DNA of 64,000 nt from an uncultured Lachnospiraceae bacterium (GCA_947177165.1 CAMWTP010000010.1:1-64000), one strand, 5' to 3'; counted from the stretch's first letter, positions 8,331 through 17,939 are shown. Notes: generated by a model not told the origin, from the letters alone. A program made the numbers and translations.

Positions 8331-8510
8331 GGTGTCAAAAAAAGACGGCATTTCGCGAATGTGCAGTCAGAAAACGGCGGCACTTTAAATTATATTTTTT
8401 CGGATTGGTTTTTCCAATAAAAAAGTGCAGTCAGAAAATGACAGTCTTTTAGAAAAATGCAGCCAGAAAATGACAGTCTTTTCCCAAAATGCAGCCAGAA
8501 AGTGGCGGCA
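8331..8510. repeat. Five repeats phased at 32 bp (iteron-like array)
   Basis: Repeat units of about 20 bp with the core TGCAG(T/C)CAGAAAAyGrC start at 8362, 8426, 8458 and 8490; a weaker copy is in register at about 8330. All starts differ by 32 or 64 bp, close to three helix turns, so the sites lie on one face of the DNA. Each unit is itself a short inverted repeat; the unit at 8426 has GTCA/TGAC and the unit at 8490 GCCA/TGGC, so both half sites changed together. The empty slot near 8394 is AT-rich with a small hairpin (ATTGG/CCAAT). The array sits between the TOPRIM gene and mobC and is probably a protein-binding array for relaxosome, partition or replication functions. Confidence 0.75.
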
Positions 8511-8529
8511 TATGTATATATAAGGGGTT

Positions 8530-8585
8530 TTAGGGGATTTTTCCCCTAACCAGTGCACTTTGTAATACAAAGTGCGTATCTGGCA
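8530..8585 (+). other. Candidate origin of transfer (oriT) hairpins
   Basis: Two perfect hairpins stand side by side: TTAGGGGA/TCCCCTAA (8530-8537 with 8542-8549) and GCACTTTGT/ACAAAGTGC (8555-8563 with 8567-8575). The second is followed by GTATCTGGC. MOBP relaxases typically nick a few bases past such an inverted repeat. The mobC-like and relaxase genes lie just downstream and no other intergenic gap nearby has comparable structure. The nick position is not claimed. The rest of the 8307-8741 gap holds the phased repeats and no convincing gene. Confidence 0.6.
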
Positions 8586-8741
8586 AATTCCCCCGGAATT
8601 TGAATTATGGTCCCGCGGTCTGGAAAAAGACACGGTTAAATGAGACAGACAGGAGCCCGCGATGGACAGACTCACGGGAGAATGAAAGGGTACGGTTAAA
8701 AGAAACGGGATCTGGCTGCATTCCCAAAAGGAAAACAGCCT

Positions 8742-9335
8742 GTGAACGAAAGGCATGGAGAGGAGGTGCGGCAGCTGGGCAGGGACAAAAATACAGGGAT
8801 GATGCCCGTGCAGGATGGCAGCGGGCTTGTATCCCTTATGGCGGATATTTTTCCAATGACGGCTGAAGAGGCAGACGTCCTTCTGGGATATGTGGAGGGA
8901 CACGGGTATGCGCTTGCAGGAAAGGACGGCAGGCTGTACCGCGGTGATATATGCGGACAGCCGGAGAAGACCAGCTGGGAGGAATACGATATAGAGGATT
9001 TGGTCGATGATGCCAATGAATGGAATTTTGAAATGATGCAGGATTCGGAGAGGCTGATGGATGAACTGGAATCTTATGATGACTACCAGCTGGTATCTGA
9101 AAGTTATGAAGCAATGCGCCGTGATGAAAAAATACTGGACGGCCTGTTTGACCGAACAAAATACGGAAAGGAACTGGAGGATATGGCAGTATGCATAGCA
9201 GACGGGATCATCAGCAGCCTCAGCGCGGGGAAGGATATTGACAGTGCCATCGGGCAGTTAAAGGAGGGGATTGCAGGAATGCGGGAAAATTCCGCGGAAA
9301 AGGAAAAAGGCACACAAAAAGGGAGAAAAAGATAG
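8742..9335 (+). CDS. Hypothetical ICE protein upstream of mobC (197 aa)
   Basis: No family is recognised with confidence. The GTG start has aaaagga about 9 bases ahead. Residues 25-70 contain the pattern 'MTAEEADVLLGYVEGHGYAL' and LYRGDICG, often seen in unnamed proteins beside mobC in Clostridial elements. The middle is very acidic (ESYDDYQLVSESYEAM) and the tail basic. It is soluble, with no membrane segments. It ends directly before mobC (stop at 9335, next ATG at 9336), so the two are surely co-translated, suggesting a relaxosome-associated role. Confidence 0.65.
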   Translation: MNERHGEEVRQLGRDKNTGMMPVQDGSGLVSLMADIFPMTAEEADVLLGYVEGHGYALAGKDGRLYRGDICGQPEKTSWEEYDIEDLVDDANEWNFEMMQDSERLMDELESYDDYQLVSESYEAMRRDEKILDGLFDRTKYGKELEDMAVCIADGIISSLSAGKDIDSAIGQLKEGIAGMRENSAEKEKGTQKGRKR

Positions 9336-9668
9336 ATGGCAGATAAAAAAAGAAACGTTATAAAACCTTTCCGTATGACACAGCATGAAGCGGAATACCT
9401 GAAAAAACAGGCGCAGGAAAAAGGGATGAAGGAATCAGAATACCTGCGGCTTCTGGTCACACAGCAGCCCAACGATTATCCGGAGATCCGCCTCCTCTTA
9501 AAGGAGCTCATCAACGAGGTCAATGCCATCGGGAACAACATCAACCAGATCACAAGGAATTACAATTCCAAGCTGTACCGCATCGAGGACAGGGAGCTTT
9601 TAACGGCTTACATGAAAAAGCTGAACCTGCTTGTCAAAGATGTGGTATCGGCGGTGGAAGGGATGTAG
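9336..9668 (+). CDS. mobC: MobC-like relaxosome accessory protein
   Basis: This 110-residue protein fits the MobC family. It has a ribbon-helix-helix start (NVIKPFRMTQHEAEYLKKQA) and the family's helical C-terminal half with NEVNAIGNNINQITRNYN (about 61-78) and a closing LVKDVVSAV. MobC proteins bind oriT and help open it for the relaxase. The candidate oriT lies about 800 bp upstream and the relaxase starts 78 bp downstream, which is the usual order. Confidence 0.85.
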   Translation: MADKKRNVIKPFRMTQHEAEYLKKQAQEKGMKESEYLRLLVTQQPNDYPEIRLLLKELINEVNAIGNNINQITRNYNSKLYRIEDRELLTAYMKKLNLLVKDVVSAVEGM

Positions 9669-9746
9669 TTATTTTCGCAGTTCATGGTGGTAAAAGATGT
9701 CTGTATATTAAAGGCCTGTTTGTGAGGAAGGGGGTGATAAAAAAGT

Positions 9747-11378
9747 TTGGCAATCAGCAAGATACTCTGCATCGGCAGCTGCGGTTCGGGATATCCGGGA
9801 AAACACCTGCGGCAGGCGCTGGACTATATCACAGCGCCTGAAAAGACCGGGAACGGGGAATGGGTGGCCGCCTTAAACTGCCAGAAGGATGATGTTTATG
9901 GCCAGATGCGGCGCACAAAGGCAGCTTTTGGGAAACTGGACAAAAGGCAGGGATACCACCTGATCATATCCTTTGTGGAAGGAGAGGTTGATGCCGGAAC
10001 TGCATTTGAGATTATAGGAAAGTTTGCAGACGAATATCTCGCGAAGGATTTCGAAGCGCTGTATGCGGTGCATGACAATACGGAGCATATACACGGGCAT
10101 GTGGTATTCAACAGCGTCAGTTTCCGTGACGGCAGAAAGTACCGCTATGAAAAGGGGGACTGGGCGGAAAAGATACAGCCTGTAGTGAACCGCCTCTGTG
10201 GGGAATATGGACTGTCCACGATTGACATTTCACCGGACATGGAAAAAAAGCCTGAAAAGTATAAGGAATGGAATGATTCAATAAATGGGAGCTTCCTATG
10301 GAAGGACATGATAAAGCGCGACATTGATGCGTGTATCTTGCAGTCCCCGTCGTATGAATCATTTTTATCCATGCTGTCGGGGCTGGGATATGCTGTAAAA
10401 AATGCGTATGAAAGAGACGGGAAATATCTTTCCATTAAGCCGGCGGGCATGGCACGCTTCAAACGGTGTAAAAGCCTCGGCGCTGATTATACAAGGGAGC
10501 GTATCAGGGAGAGGATCCTTACAGAAAACCTGTCACAGTACCGTCCGGAATCAAATCCTGCGCCTAAAATCATGTGGTGCAGGGTAAAAAGATGCCGCAG
10601 GACAAAGATGTCCGGCATACAGAAACGTTATTTTGCGAGGCTCTACCGGACAGGGCTGCTGAAAAAGAGGCCATACAGTCAGGCATGGAAATACCTCGAT
10701 GATATCCGTATGATGAAAAAGCTGCAGGAGGACTATCTGTTTTTAAACAAATATCACATCAACAGCACAGCGGACCTTTCTGACGCCGCAGATTCCATGC
10801 GAGGGAGAAAAAAGGAGGCATCACACAAAAGGAGACAGGCCTGTAAGGAGCGTGCCCGGTTCAGGCCGCTGTTTGATGCGGCGGACGAGATGAGGGAGCT
10901 GCAGGAGTGCGAGAACTGTTACAGCCGCGGCGGGACATTATTTGAGCCGGAGCATCAAAGATGGCAGGAATTAAACCGGATGCTGTCGGGGGAAGGATAC
11001 ACGCCGGAACGTATGGAATCCCTGCGGCAGCATTTTGATACCATGGTTGCGGCGGCCGGGAGGGAGGAGAGAAAAGCGGCGTGCGAAGAACGTACTGCAG
11101 CACGTATTTTAAAGGAATGCATGGCAGACAGTGCTTTAAGGAAAAAGGAAGAAAGGAGTGAAGCAGCTCCTCATCAGGAGATGGGAGGAACGGCCTGGCA
11201 TGACAGGTCATTGCGTGGTGCGCTGTCTGACAGTGAATCACCAGATGGCAGAAACGAAAGAACAGCCCGTCATGACAGGCTGTTTCATGATGCATTATAT
11301 GACAGCAGACCATCAGATAACAGGAAAAAACAGGATAAAGGGAAGGAGGCGTCAGAATGCAGGAGAGAAATGCGATGA
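9747..11378 (+). CDS. MOBP-type relaxase
   Basis: This 543-residue protein is the conjugative relaxase that cuts and covalently holds the transferred strand. The N-terminal 200 residues carry the relaxase/mobilisation nuclease domain: Tyr27 in LRQALDYIT is the likely catalytic Tyr, and H114-x-H116-x-H118 (HIHGHVVFNS) is the metal-binding three-His motif. HLIISF lies near 70-75. The C-terminal half is basic, helical and low in conservation. I accept the TTG start because ggaagggggtga lies about 9 bases ahead and the domain begins at once. The 3' end overlaps the next gene. Confidence 0.9.
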   Translation: MAISKILCIGSCGSGYPGKHLRQALDYITAPEKTGNGEWVAALNCQKDDVYGQMRRTKAAFGKLDKRQGYHLIISFVEGEVDAGTAFEIIGKFADEYLAKDFEALYAVHDNTEHIHGHVVFNSVSFRDGRKYRYEKGDWAEKIQPVVNRLCGEYGLSTIDISPDMEKKPEKYKEWNDSINGSFLWKDMIKRDIDACILQSPSYESFLSMLSGLGYAVKNAYERDGKYLSIKPAGMARFKRCKSLGADYTRERIRERILTENLSQYRPESNPAPKIMWCRVKRCRRTKMSGIQKRYFARLYRTGLLKKRPYSQAWKYLDDIRMMKKLQEDYLFLNKYHINSTADLSDAADSMRGRKKEASHKRRQACKERARFRPLFDAADEMRELQECENCYSRGGTLFEPEHQRWQELNRMLSGEGYTPERMESLRQHFDTMVAAAGREERKAACEERTAARILKECMADSALRKKEERSEAAPHQEMGGTAWHDRSLRGALSDSESPDGRNERTARHDRLFHDALYDSRPSDNRKKQDKGKEASECRREMR

Positions 11379-12529
11379 CAAATATGGACTTAAAAGTCTA
11401 CATGGAAAGCCTGAAAAATAACCCGCGTTTCACGGACGCAATGCTGTGTCTTGTGGAAGAAGATTTAAAGTTCGGGCTCACGCCGGAGGAGACGGAGGAA
11501 TATACGGCAAAAAAGCTTGATTACACGCAGATGAAGGTTTATTCACAGTGCCTGCGCAACGGTTACAGCCGTGACATCAGGGACATTATTACAGGAGACG
11601 GGCTGACCGGCGAGCAGATGGCGGTCGCGCTGGAATTTTATGAAAAGGGCGTGGCGGCTGAGACTGTAAAGGAGATCACCCGGAATACCAGTCAGACCGC
11701 CTTTGTAATGAAAAAGCTGTTTCAGGATGTGATGGAAAAGCTGGGTGACACACAGAAAAATACTGGTGCAGACGGGGCATATGCGGGGGAGCTTTTAGGG
11801 AAGATCAGGGAGACCGTAGAAAAGATAGAATATCAGGAAAAACGCTATGACGCGCTGAATGAAAAGTTAAAAGAGCTGCAGGCTGAAAAACAGGAGACTG
11901 CCGGACAGGAATACCTCCAGTCGCAGCTTGCCGACAGGGACAGGCTGCTCGAAAGCCAGCAGGACCAGATCAATGCTGCGAGGGCGGAGATCGCAAGGCT
12001 GAAAAATGAGATTGAAGTATCCGAAAAGGAAAGGCGTGTCATGGAAAGGAACAAAAACCTGGGCAGTCCCAATGAAAATGAAAACAGCAGCCCCTATGAA
12101 AATCCGACGGTGGAAAAACAGGCGGCAGGCAGAAATATTAATAAGGCAGCAGCCCCTGTTAATGACATGGCGCCACCAGACACGGATAATACGATGGCCC
12201 GGCACATGGAATACCGTGCAGCCCTGATTGATGAAAACGGCAGGATCATACAGATGGTTCCCATTGAGCGCATGGAAAAGAAAAAAGAAGGCGGAACCTT
12301 TGGCGCACTGTTTTCACGCCTGTTTTTTAAACGAAAAATGGATATCGTGAAGCTTGTGGCGGAAAGCGGGCTGGAAGCGGAACAGCTCGTGCAGGTCAGG
12401 AGTGCACTCGAAAAAGGACTGACAGAGAAACAGCTCATGGTGCTCATAAACTGCCGCCTTCCGTCAGAACAGATGGAGGAGATCATAGGGATTGCGGTTT
12501 ATGAAAACAGAATGAAGGCAATGGAATGA
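11357..12529 (+). CDS. Coiled-coil ICE protein of unknown function (390 aa)
   Basis: The N-terminal 100 residues form a compact helical domain containing LVEEDLKFGLTPEETEEY (about 28-45). A coiled coil spans about 150-225 and a disordered linker about 225-275. A final helical domain includes a Phe-rich stretch (ALFSRLFFKRK). It overlaps the relaxase by 22 bases; an alternative start is the ATG at 11375, which gives a neat ATGA overlap. A decayed second copy of its 5' part lies at 38446-38691. The function is unknown; its place between relaxase and PcfB suggests a link between relaxosome and secretion channel. Confidence 0.75.
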   Translation: MQERNAMTNMDLKVYMESLKNNPRFTDAMLCLVEEDLKFGLTPEETEEYTAKKLDYTQMKVYSQCLRNGYSRDIRDIITGDGLTGEQMAVALEFYEKGVAAETVKEITRNTSQTAFVMKKLFQDVMEKLGDTQKNTGADGAYAGELLGKIRETVEKIEYQEKRYDALNEKLKELQAEKQETAGQEYLQSQLADRDRLLESQQDQINAARAEIARLKNEIEVSEKERRVMERNKNLGSPNENENSSPYENPTVEKQAAGRNINKAAAPVNDMAPPDTDNTMARHMEYRAALIDENGRIIQMVPIERMEKKKEGGTFGALFSRLFFKRKMDIVKLVAESGLEAEQLVQVRSALEKGLTEKQLMVLINCRLPSEQMEEIIGIAVYENRMKAME

Positions 12530-12635
12530 CAGGATTTTATTTTGGAAAGTTAATTTCCCCATCTTTTTGCAGCTGGTTTTAACCAGGCAGAACAAAAGGA
12601 GTGTATGAAGATTTTATAGTAAGGAGTGAAGAAGA

Positions 12636-13097
12636 ATGGGACTTAATGCATTACAGCAGGCAGTGGAAAAGATCATCCACATGGGGGATATTCTGTCCGG
12701 CGCGGACAGGGAATACGTGGTGCAGTTTGCCTTCCAGACAGGCGACACGGAGCTGACGGAAAAGCTCCTTGACGAGCTGTCACAGCCGGAGGCGGACAGT
12801 GAGGCCGTATACAGCCGCTTTAACACCATGACGGATTTTAAGCCGGACTGGATCAGGAGCATCGAGAACCTGCTGGTATCCATTGAGATGTACCGGATAC
12901 AGGAAGAAAAAGCAGTACACACGCTGGCGGAGATCCTTTCTGCGTTCGGAATGGGGTTATCGGAACAGGAAGTGAAGGCACTGGCACCGGAGAAGATCCG
13001 GGATCATACAGCCGTCCTGAAAAATAATAAGGAAGGGGGACACCATCTTGGCGGAAGAGATACAGGAAGCGGTGCAGATCATACGTGTGGCTTATGA
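12636..13097 (+). CDS. Hypothetical helical ICE protein (153 aa)
   Basis: The start has aaggagtgaagaag ahead. The product is helical, soluble and acidic through residue 130, with no recognised domain. The last 20 residues come from the overlap with the next gene (50 bases) and are Gly/His-rich, so they may be unstructured. It is coupled to the PcfB-like gene and may act with it in substrate delivery. The 12530-12635 gap before it contains only a 6-bp stem (CTGGTT/AACCAG) without a T run. Confidence 0.65.
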   Translation: MGLNALQQAVEKIIHMGDILSGADREYVVQFAFQTGDTELTEKLLDELSQPEADSEAVYSRFNTMTDFKPDWIRSIENLLVSIEMYRIQEEKAVHTLAEILSAFGMGLSEQEVKALAPEKIRDHTAVLKNNKEGGHHLGGRDTGSGADHTCGL

Positions 13098-14220
13098 CGG
13101 GATTGATATCGCAATGAAGATCGGGAGCGGGACGCTTAACCAGGTGAAAAAGGCCTTTGACCTGATTGCGGCACTTCTTGACCGCGAAAAACTTGCAGGA
13201 AAGACAAACATGAGAAAGCTCCTGCTCAAAGGGGGAGACCTGCAGGTGCTGCAGTTTGCCACGGGGGATATGGAACAGATGGAAAAGCTGGCGAAAAAAT
13301 ACGGGATACTTTACAGCGCACTGCCGGATATCAACAAAAAGGACGGCATGAGTGAGATTCTTTTCCATACGGAGGCTGTCCCGCGGGTGAACATGATGCT
13401 CCAGAAATTAAAGACGGGCAGGATCGCCACCATTGACGATTACCTGAAAAACGGGGACGAAAAGGAGCTTGACAAAGTCCTTTCGGTCTTAAAGGGGCGT
13501 AAAAAGGGAAGCGGAAGCCTCCACACTGAAACATTGTCTGAACAGGAAAAAGCAGACGGACTGTCCAATGGTCTGTTAGAGAGGGCAGGACTTTATGCAG
13601 TTGAAAAGACAGATATCAGTGTGGAGGAGATTTCGGAGAAATTTAACATTACCACCGGGCAGGCGGGGGAGATTCTGGAAATGCTTGAAAACACAGGTGT
13701 GCTTAAAAGGACGGAAGAAGGGAGGTATCAGCCGGTTATAGACAAAAATGAGTTTGCGGAACGAATCAGCCGGTACAAAGAAATTTCCGGGCGGGTGCAG
13801 GCAGTGTCACAGGCGCAGAATAAAAACCTTTTAGATATTTCGATATCAAAACAGCTCATCGCGGAGGAGAATGACCATGCAGTGAAGACAAGGATTCCCG
13901 GCACATGGGGAGAAAACGCGAGATATCTCTGGATTGAAAAGGAAAAGGTTACGGAGATCCATTCAGGAAAGAGCATACTTACCAGTCTTGATAAGGATAA
14001 AGAATACAGGCTGTATTCCAGTGACAACAGGGTGGCCGGCACAATGAACGGCGGGCAGCTTTATGAGAACCATTATGACCGCGTGGAGGCGGAAGTGAGG
14101 AGACGCCATGCGGAGGCGAAGCAGAAAGCGGAGGCGCAGAAACGCCTTGCGGCTGCAGAGAGGAAAGCGGCGGCCGTGACGGGAAAACTGTCCGCATCTG
14201 CCGGGAGGCGCCTGCCATGA
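13048..14220 (+). CDS. PcfB/DUF3801-like conjugation protein
   Basis: This 390-residue protein resembles the PcfB family (DUF3801), found next to VirD4-type coupling proteins in Gram-positive conjugation systems. The N-terminal 125 residues contain the typical blocks: GSGTLNQVKKAFDLIAAL near 26-43, then a segment ending LKKLAKKYGILYS-like near 80-95, then TEAVPRVNMMLQKL. A Thr/Lys-rich linker, a winged-helix-like stretch (VEEISEKFNITTGQAGEIL, about 192-210) and a basic helical tail follow. The TTG start has aaggaaggggga ahead. It overlaps virD4 by 4 bases (ATGA). In pCF10, PcfB-type proteins are thought to help dock the substrate at the coupling protein. Confidence 0.75.
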   Translation: MAEEIQEAVQIIRVAYDGIDIAMKIGSGTLNQVKKAFDLIAALLDREKLAGKTNMRKLLLKGGDLQVLQFATGDMEQMEKLAKKYGILYSALPDINKKDGMSEILFHTEAVPRVNMMLQKLKTGRIATIDDYLKNGDEKELDKVLSVLKGRKKGSGSLHTETLSEQEKADGLSNGLLERAGLYAVEKTDISVEEISEKFNITTGQAGEILEMLENTGVLKRTEEGRYQPVIDKNEFAERISRYKEISGRVQAVSQAQNKNLLDISISKQLIAEENDHAVKTRIPGTWGENARYLWIEKEKVTEIHSGKSILTSLDKDKEYRLYSSDNRVAGTMNGGQLYENHYDRVEAEVRRRHAEAKQKAEAQKRLAAAERKAAAVTGKLSASAGRRLP

Positions 14221-15461
14221 CACCAAAGAAGAGGAAAGTATCACTGTGGCTTGTAATAACGGGGGCAGTTTTGAGCGGTTATGCGGGATACCTGTTAAAC
14301 GGGGCGTGGGAGCCGGGCATGGACCTGAATGCATTCCTTCTCTCTTTTAACCGTGTCTGTGCAGCGCCCTTTGCGGATTATTTTAACGGGACAACCTTAA
14401 AAGCTGTCACTGCGGCCCTCGTGGTCTATGGGATGGCCCTCTTAATGTACCTTACCAGCCAGAGGAACTTCATGCCGGGAAAGGAGTACGGCACGGCAAG
14501 GTTTGAAAGCCCGCAGGCAGTAAACAGGGCGCTTGCAGACAGGGATGAAGGGTTTAACCGGATACTGAGCCAGAACGTGAAGATGTCGCTGGACTTCCGG
14601 CGGCTGAAACTCAACGGGAATATTTTAATCTGCGGTGGTTCCGGCGCGGGAAAGACCTTTTACGAGGTAAAACCGAACCTGATGCAGATGCCGCACCACT
14701 GCTCCTTTATCTGTACCGATCCCAAGGGGGAGATCCTGCGCAGCTGCGGGCAGATGTTAAAGGATAACGGTTACAGCGTGAAGGTCATCAACCTGCTTGA
14801 GATGGAAAAGTCGGACTGCTACAATCCCTTTTCCTATATCCGTGAGGAGACGGACATCGTGAAGCTGATCACAAACTTAATATCCAACACCACACCGAAG
14901 GGAGCCACGCCGTCCGATCCGTTCTGGGAGAAGGCAGAGGGGCTCTTTTTACAGTCCATCTTCTATTACGTGTGGATGGAGGAGCCGCCTGCAAGGAGGA
15001 ACTTTGAGACCGTACTGAAGCTTTTAGGAGAAGCGGAGGTCACGGACCAGGACAGCCCGTCGAAGCTTGACCAGCGCATGAGGTTTTTAGAGGAGAACGG
15101 GAAACTCGGGGCTTCGCACCCGGCAGTCAAGCAGTACAACAAATGTATGCGCGGTGCGGGCGATACCGTCCGTTCCATCATTATATCCGCAAATTCCCGC
15201 CTTGCATTCCTCGAAAACAAACAGGTGCTGCGGATGCTTTCGCGGGACGACTTAAAGCTTGCGGAGCTGGGGACCGGCGTGGACGGGGACGGCGAGACAA
15301 AGAGCGCGCTGTTCTGCGTGATACCGGATTCCGACAAGTCCTACAACTTCATCATCGGCATGCTCTACACGCAGATTTTCCAGGAACTGTATTACCAGGC
15401 GGACTTTAATTGCGGCGGCAGGCTGCCGGTTCATGTGACATTCTTACTTGACGAGTTTGCG
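14217..15461 (+). CDS. virD4: VirD4/TraG coupling protein, 5' exon
   Basis: This is the first 415 codons of a type IV coupling protein split by a group II intron. Two membrane helices lie near residues 10-27 and 60-80. Walker A is GGSGAGKT (140-147) and Walker B is LLDEFA (about 410-415), exactly at the exon end. Joined to 18001-18999 the frame reads LLDEFA-NVALPDDY, a normal VirD4 sequence, giving 747 residues. Without splicing, the frame runs into the intron and stops after three codons (VRS), leaving a truncated ATPase. The protein couples the relaxosome to the secretion channel in the membrane. Confidence 0.92.
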
Positions 15462-16068
15462 GTGCGCTCGTAAGCGGAACCCATTTGTTCCGCGCGGGCT
15501 TGTTTGTAATCTATCTTTAGCAAGATAGTAGGTTCAATGTGAGGGTTTCATTTGAAGCCTAATTCCTATCATCAACCGACTTATCCAAGAGGGAAACCCG
15601 ACGGGGAGTATAGCATGTCGGTAACGGTGCTATTCAGCCAGTTATCGGGCTGTGAACGGGCATCAAGATGAAATGTCATGTATGAGGTTAAACAGCTACA
15701 CTGCTTAAATGACAGCCAGAGGGGCTTTATCGTCAGCACTGACGGAAGATAGCTATTATACGTCAGGCAGTGCAGGGTGTACGCAGAGTTTGCGAACTGC
15801 GTCTACACATCACATTCCGCACTGACCAGCCGCAATAAGCGGAAAACGGCGAACGTCATAGCCGACAACATGACACGCTTGTACAGACAAGTCTAAACGA
15901 GGATAGCCTAAACAGGAACGCTTACCATTTTAAGCTATGGCATACAGTGCCTGAATATCCTGCATGGCTACGGAGTCTCCATAGTAGTCCGAGGCGGTAA
16001 TACCGTTCACATGGCGAAGGGAGACAGCTATACGACTGAAATAATTTAGGAAAGGTGTGTGAGACACT

Positions 16069-17880
16069 ATGAGAAGTCCAAAGATTATTTTGGAGAATCT
16101 ACAGAAACACTCGAAAGAGGAAAACTACAAGTACGAGAGACTGTACAGGAACCTTTATAATGAGGATTTTTACTTGCAGGCTCTCCAAAACATCTACGCC
16201 AACAAAGGTGCAATGACACCCGGCATAGATGGGCTGACACTCGACGGTTATGGTAAAGAAAGAGTGGAGCGGATTATCCATGCGGTGAAAGACCACAGTT
16301 ATCAGCCGAACCCTGTCCGCAGACAGTATATCAAAAAGAAAAATGGAAAAATGAGACCGCTTGGGATATCGTCGTCAGACGACAAACTGGTGGAGGAAGT
16401 CATTAAGATGATTCTTGAAAGTATTTATGACCCGACATTCTCCAACTATTCCCACGGCTTCAGACCAGGCAGGAGCTGCCATACGGCACTCTTACAGTTA
16501 CAGCAGAATTTTACGGGTGTGAAATGGTTTGTGGAGGGGGATATAAAGTCGTACTTTGATACGATAGACCACCACAGCCTTATAAATATCCTGCGCAGGC
16601 GGATTAAAGATGAAGCCTTTATTGAGCTGATTTGGAAATTCCTCAATGCAGGGTATATGGAGAACTGGGAGTACAATGCCACTTTCAGCGGCATAGCCCA
16701 AGGCTCCGGCATCAGCCCAATCCTTGCTAACATCTACCTGAACGAGTTCGACCGATTCATGGAGGACTACAAAAAGGAGTTCGACAAAGGGACGGGCAGA
16801 AAGAGAAACAATGAATACACCAGAAAGCAGTCGCACCGCCAAAGGTGCAAAGCAAAAATCCGAAAGGAATGGGACAGCTACTCTGATATGGAAAAACAGC
16901 AGGCAGTACACCGCCTGTCAGAATTAAAGAGGGAGTTCCAGAAAATCCCTATGGGAGACCCAATGGACACAAGCTATAAGCGGATACAGTATGTGCGTTA
17001 CGCCGACGATTTTCTTATCGGAGTAATCGGAAGTAAAGAGGACGCTGAAAAGATAAAGTCAGATATTGGGAGATTTTTTGAGGAAACGCTGAAACTGGAA
17101 TTATCTGCGGAAAAGACACTCATCACGAACAGTGACGACAAAGCGAGGTTTCTCGGATATGACGTTACGGTATGCAACGACAGTGCGCTGAAAAAAGCCA
17201 AAGGAAAAGGGACAGTCAAAGCCTACACTGGCAAAATCAAGCTGTACCTGCCTAAAGAGAAATGGGTGGGGAAGCTGTTAAATTACGGTGTGCTGAAAAT
17301 CGTGTCAAGGGCAGGGGAAAAGGAAGTCTGGAAGCCGTTACATCGGAACGACTATATTTTCCTGCCAGTGCATGAAATGGTACGGAAATATAATGCACAG
17401 ATTCGGGGGATATACAATTACTACCGTCTTGCAAGCAATGTCTCCGTATTAAATAAGTTCCACTATGTCATGGAGTACAGCCTGTATAAAACCGTTGCGG
17501 CAAAATACCGTATCACAATGACAAAAGCAAAGCTCAAATATACCAAAAACAAAGAGTTTAAAGTGCCGTACAAAACACAGAAGGGTACAAAATATGCAGT
17601 CCTCTACAATGAGGGATTCCGCAGGGTGAAGTATGCCCTTGGGAGTTATGCAGACATCATACCCGAATATGAGCAGATGAACAAGCCGAAAGAACTGTTT
17701 TTCAGGTATAAGGCGAATGTCTGCGAAATGTGCGGCGTATATGTGCCAGCGGCTAAGGTGTATCAAGTAAAGAGTATGAGCGACCTTGATGTTAATACAG
17801 AATGGGGAGCGATTATGAACAAGAAGAAAAGAAAAACGCTTGTAGTGTGTGGAGACTGCTATGACAGAATCCATAAATAA
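16069..17880 (+). CDS. ltrA: Group II intron reverse transcriptase/maturase
   Basis: This 603-residue protein is the intron-encoded protein. The RT core has the QGSGISPILANIYL box (about 205-218) and YADD at 311-314; further RT blocks and LGYDV follow. Domain X (maturase) covers about 400-530. The C-terminal end looks like an HNH endonuclease domain: C552-x-x-C555 and C594-x-x-C597 are kept. However, the usual HH pair aligns with YQ (KVYQVKSM) and the usual CH after the last Cys is CY, so DNA cutting may be lost. It promotes splicing of its own intron and target-primed reverse transcription. Confidence 0.92.
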   Translation: MRSPKIILENLQKHSKEENYKYERLYRNLYNEDFYLQALQNIYANKGAMTPGIDGLTLDGYGKERVERIIHAVKDHSYQPNPVRRQYIKKKNGKMRPLGISSSDDKLVEEVIKMILESIYDPTFSNYSHGFRPGRSCHTALLQLQQNFTGVKWFVEGDIKSYFDTIDHHSLINILRRRIKDEAFIELIWKFLNAGYMENWEYNATFSGIAQGSGISPILANIYLNEFDRFMEDYKKEFDKGTGRKRNNEYTRKQSHRQRCKAKIRKEWDSYSDMEKQQAVHRLSELKREFQKIPMGDPMDTSYKRIQYVRYADDFLIGVIGSKEDAEKIKSDIGRFFEETLKLELSAEKTLITNSDDKARFLGYDVTVCNDSALKKAKGKGTVKAYTGKIKLYLPKEKWVGKLLNYGVLKIVSRAGEKEVWKPLHRNDYIFLPVHEMVRKYNAQIRGIYNYYRLASNVSVLNKFHYVMEYSLYKTVAAKYRITMTKAKLKYTKNKEFKVPYKTQKGTKYAVLYNEGFRRVKYALGSYADIIPEYEQMNKPKELFFRYKANVCEMCGVYVPAAKVYQVKSMSDLDVNTEWGAIMNKKKRKTLVVCGDCYDRIHK

Positions 17881-17905
17881 ATAACTGTAGAGGATGTATA
17901 GTGGG

Positions 17906-17939
17906 GAGCCGTATACATCGAGAGGTGTACGTGCGGTTC
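17906..17939 (+). ncRNA. Group II intron domain V
   Basis: This 34-nt hairpin begins GAGCCGTAT and ends GTGCGGTTC, with a GAGA-type tetraloop between complementary arms; it is the catalytic core of the intron RNA. Domain VI and the 3' splice site at 18000 lie just downstream. Confidence 0.9.

Noticed and set aside
8331-8510. CRISPR-like array
   Set aside because: Only five short, imperfect units with about 10-bp gaps that are themselves partly conserved, and no cas genes. Better read as phased protein-binding sites.
8600-8866. 88-codon + strand frame upstream of the 8742 gene
   Set aside because: Overlaps the 8742 gene in a different frame, no ribosome site, Arg/Gly-rich shadow composition.
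12560-12592. Terminator before the 12636 gene
   Set aside because: Only a 6-bp CTGGTT/AACCAG stem with no T run after it.
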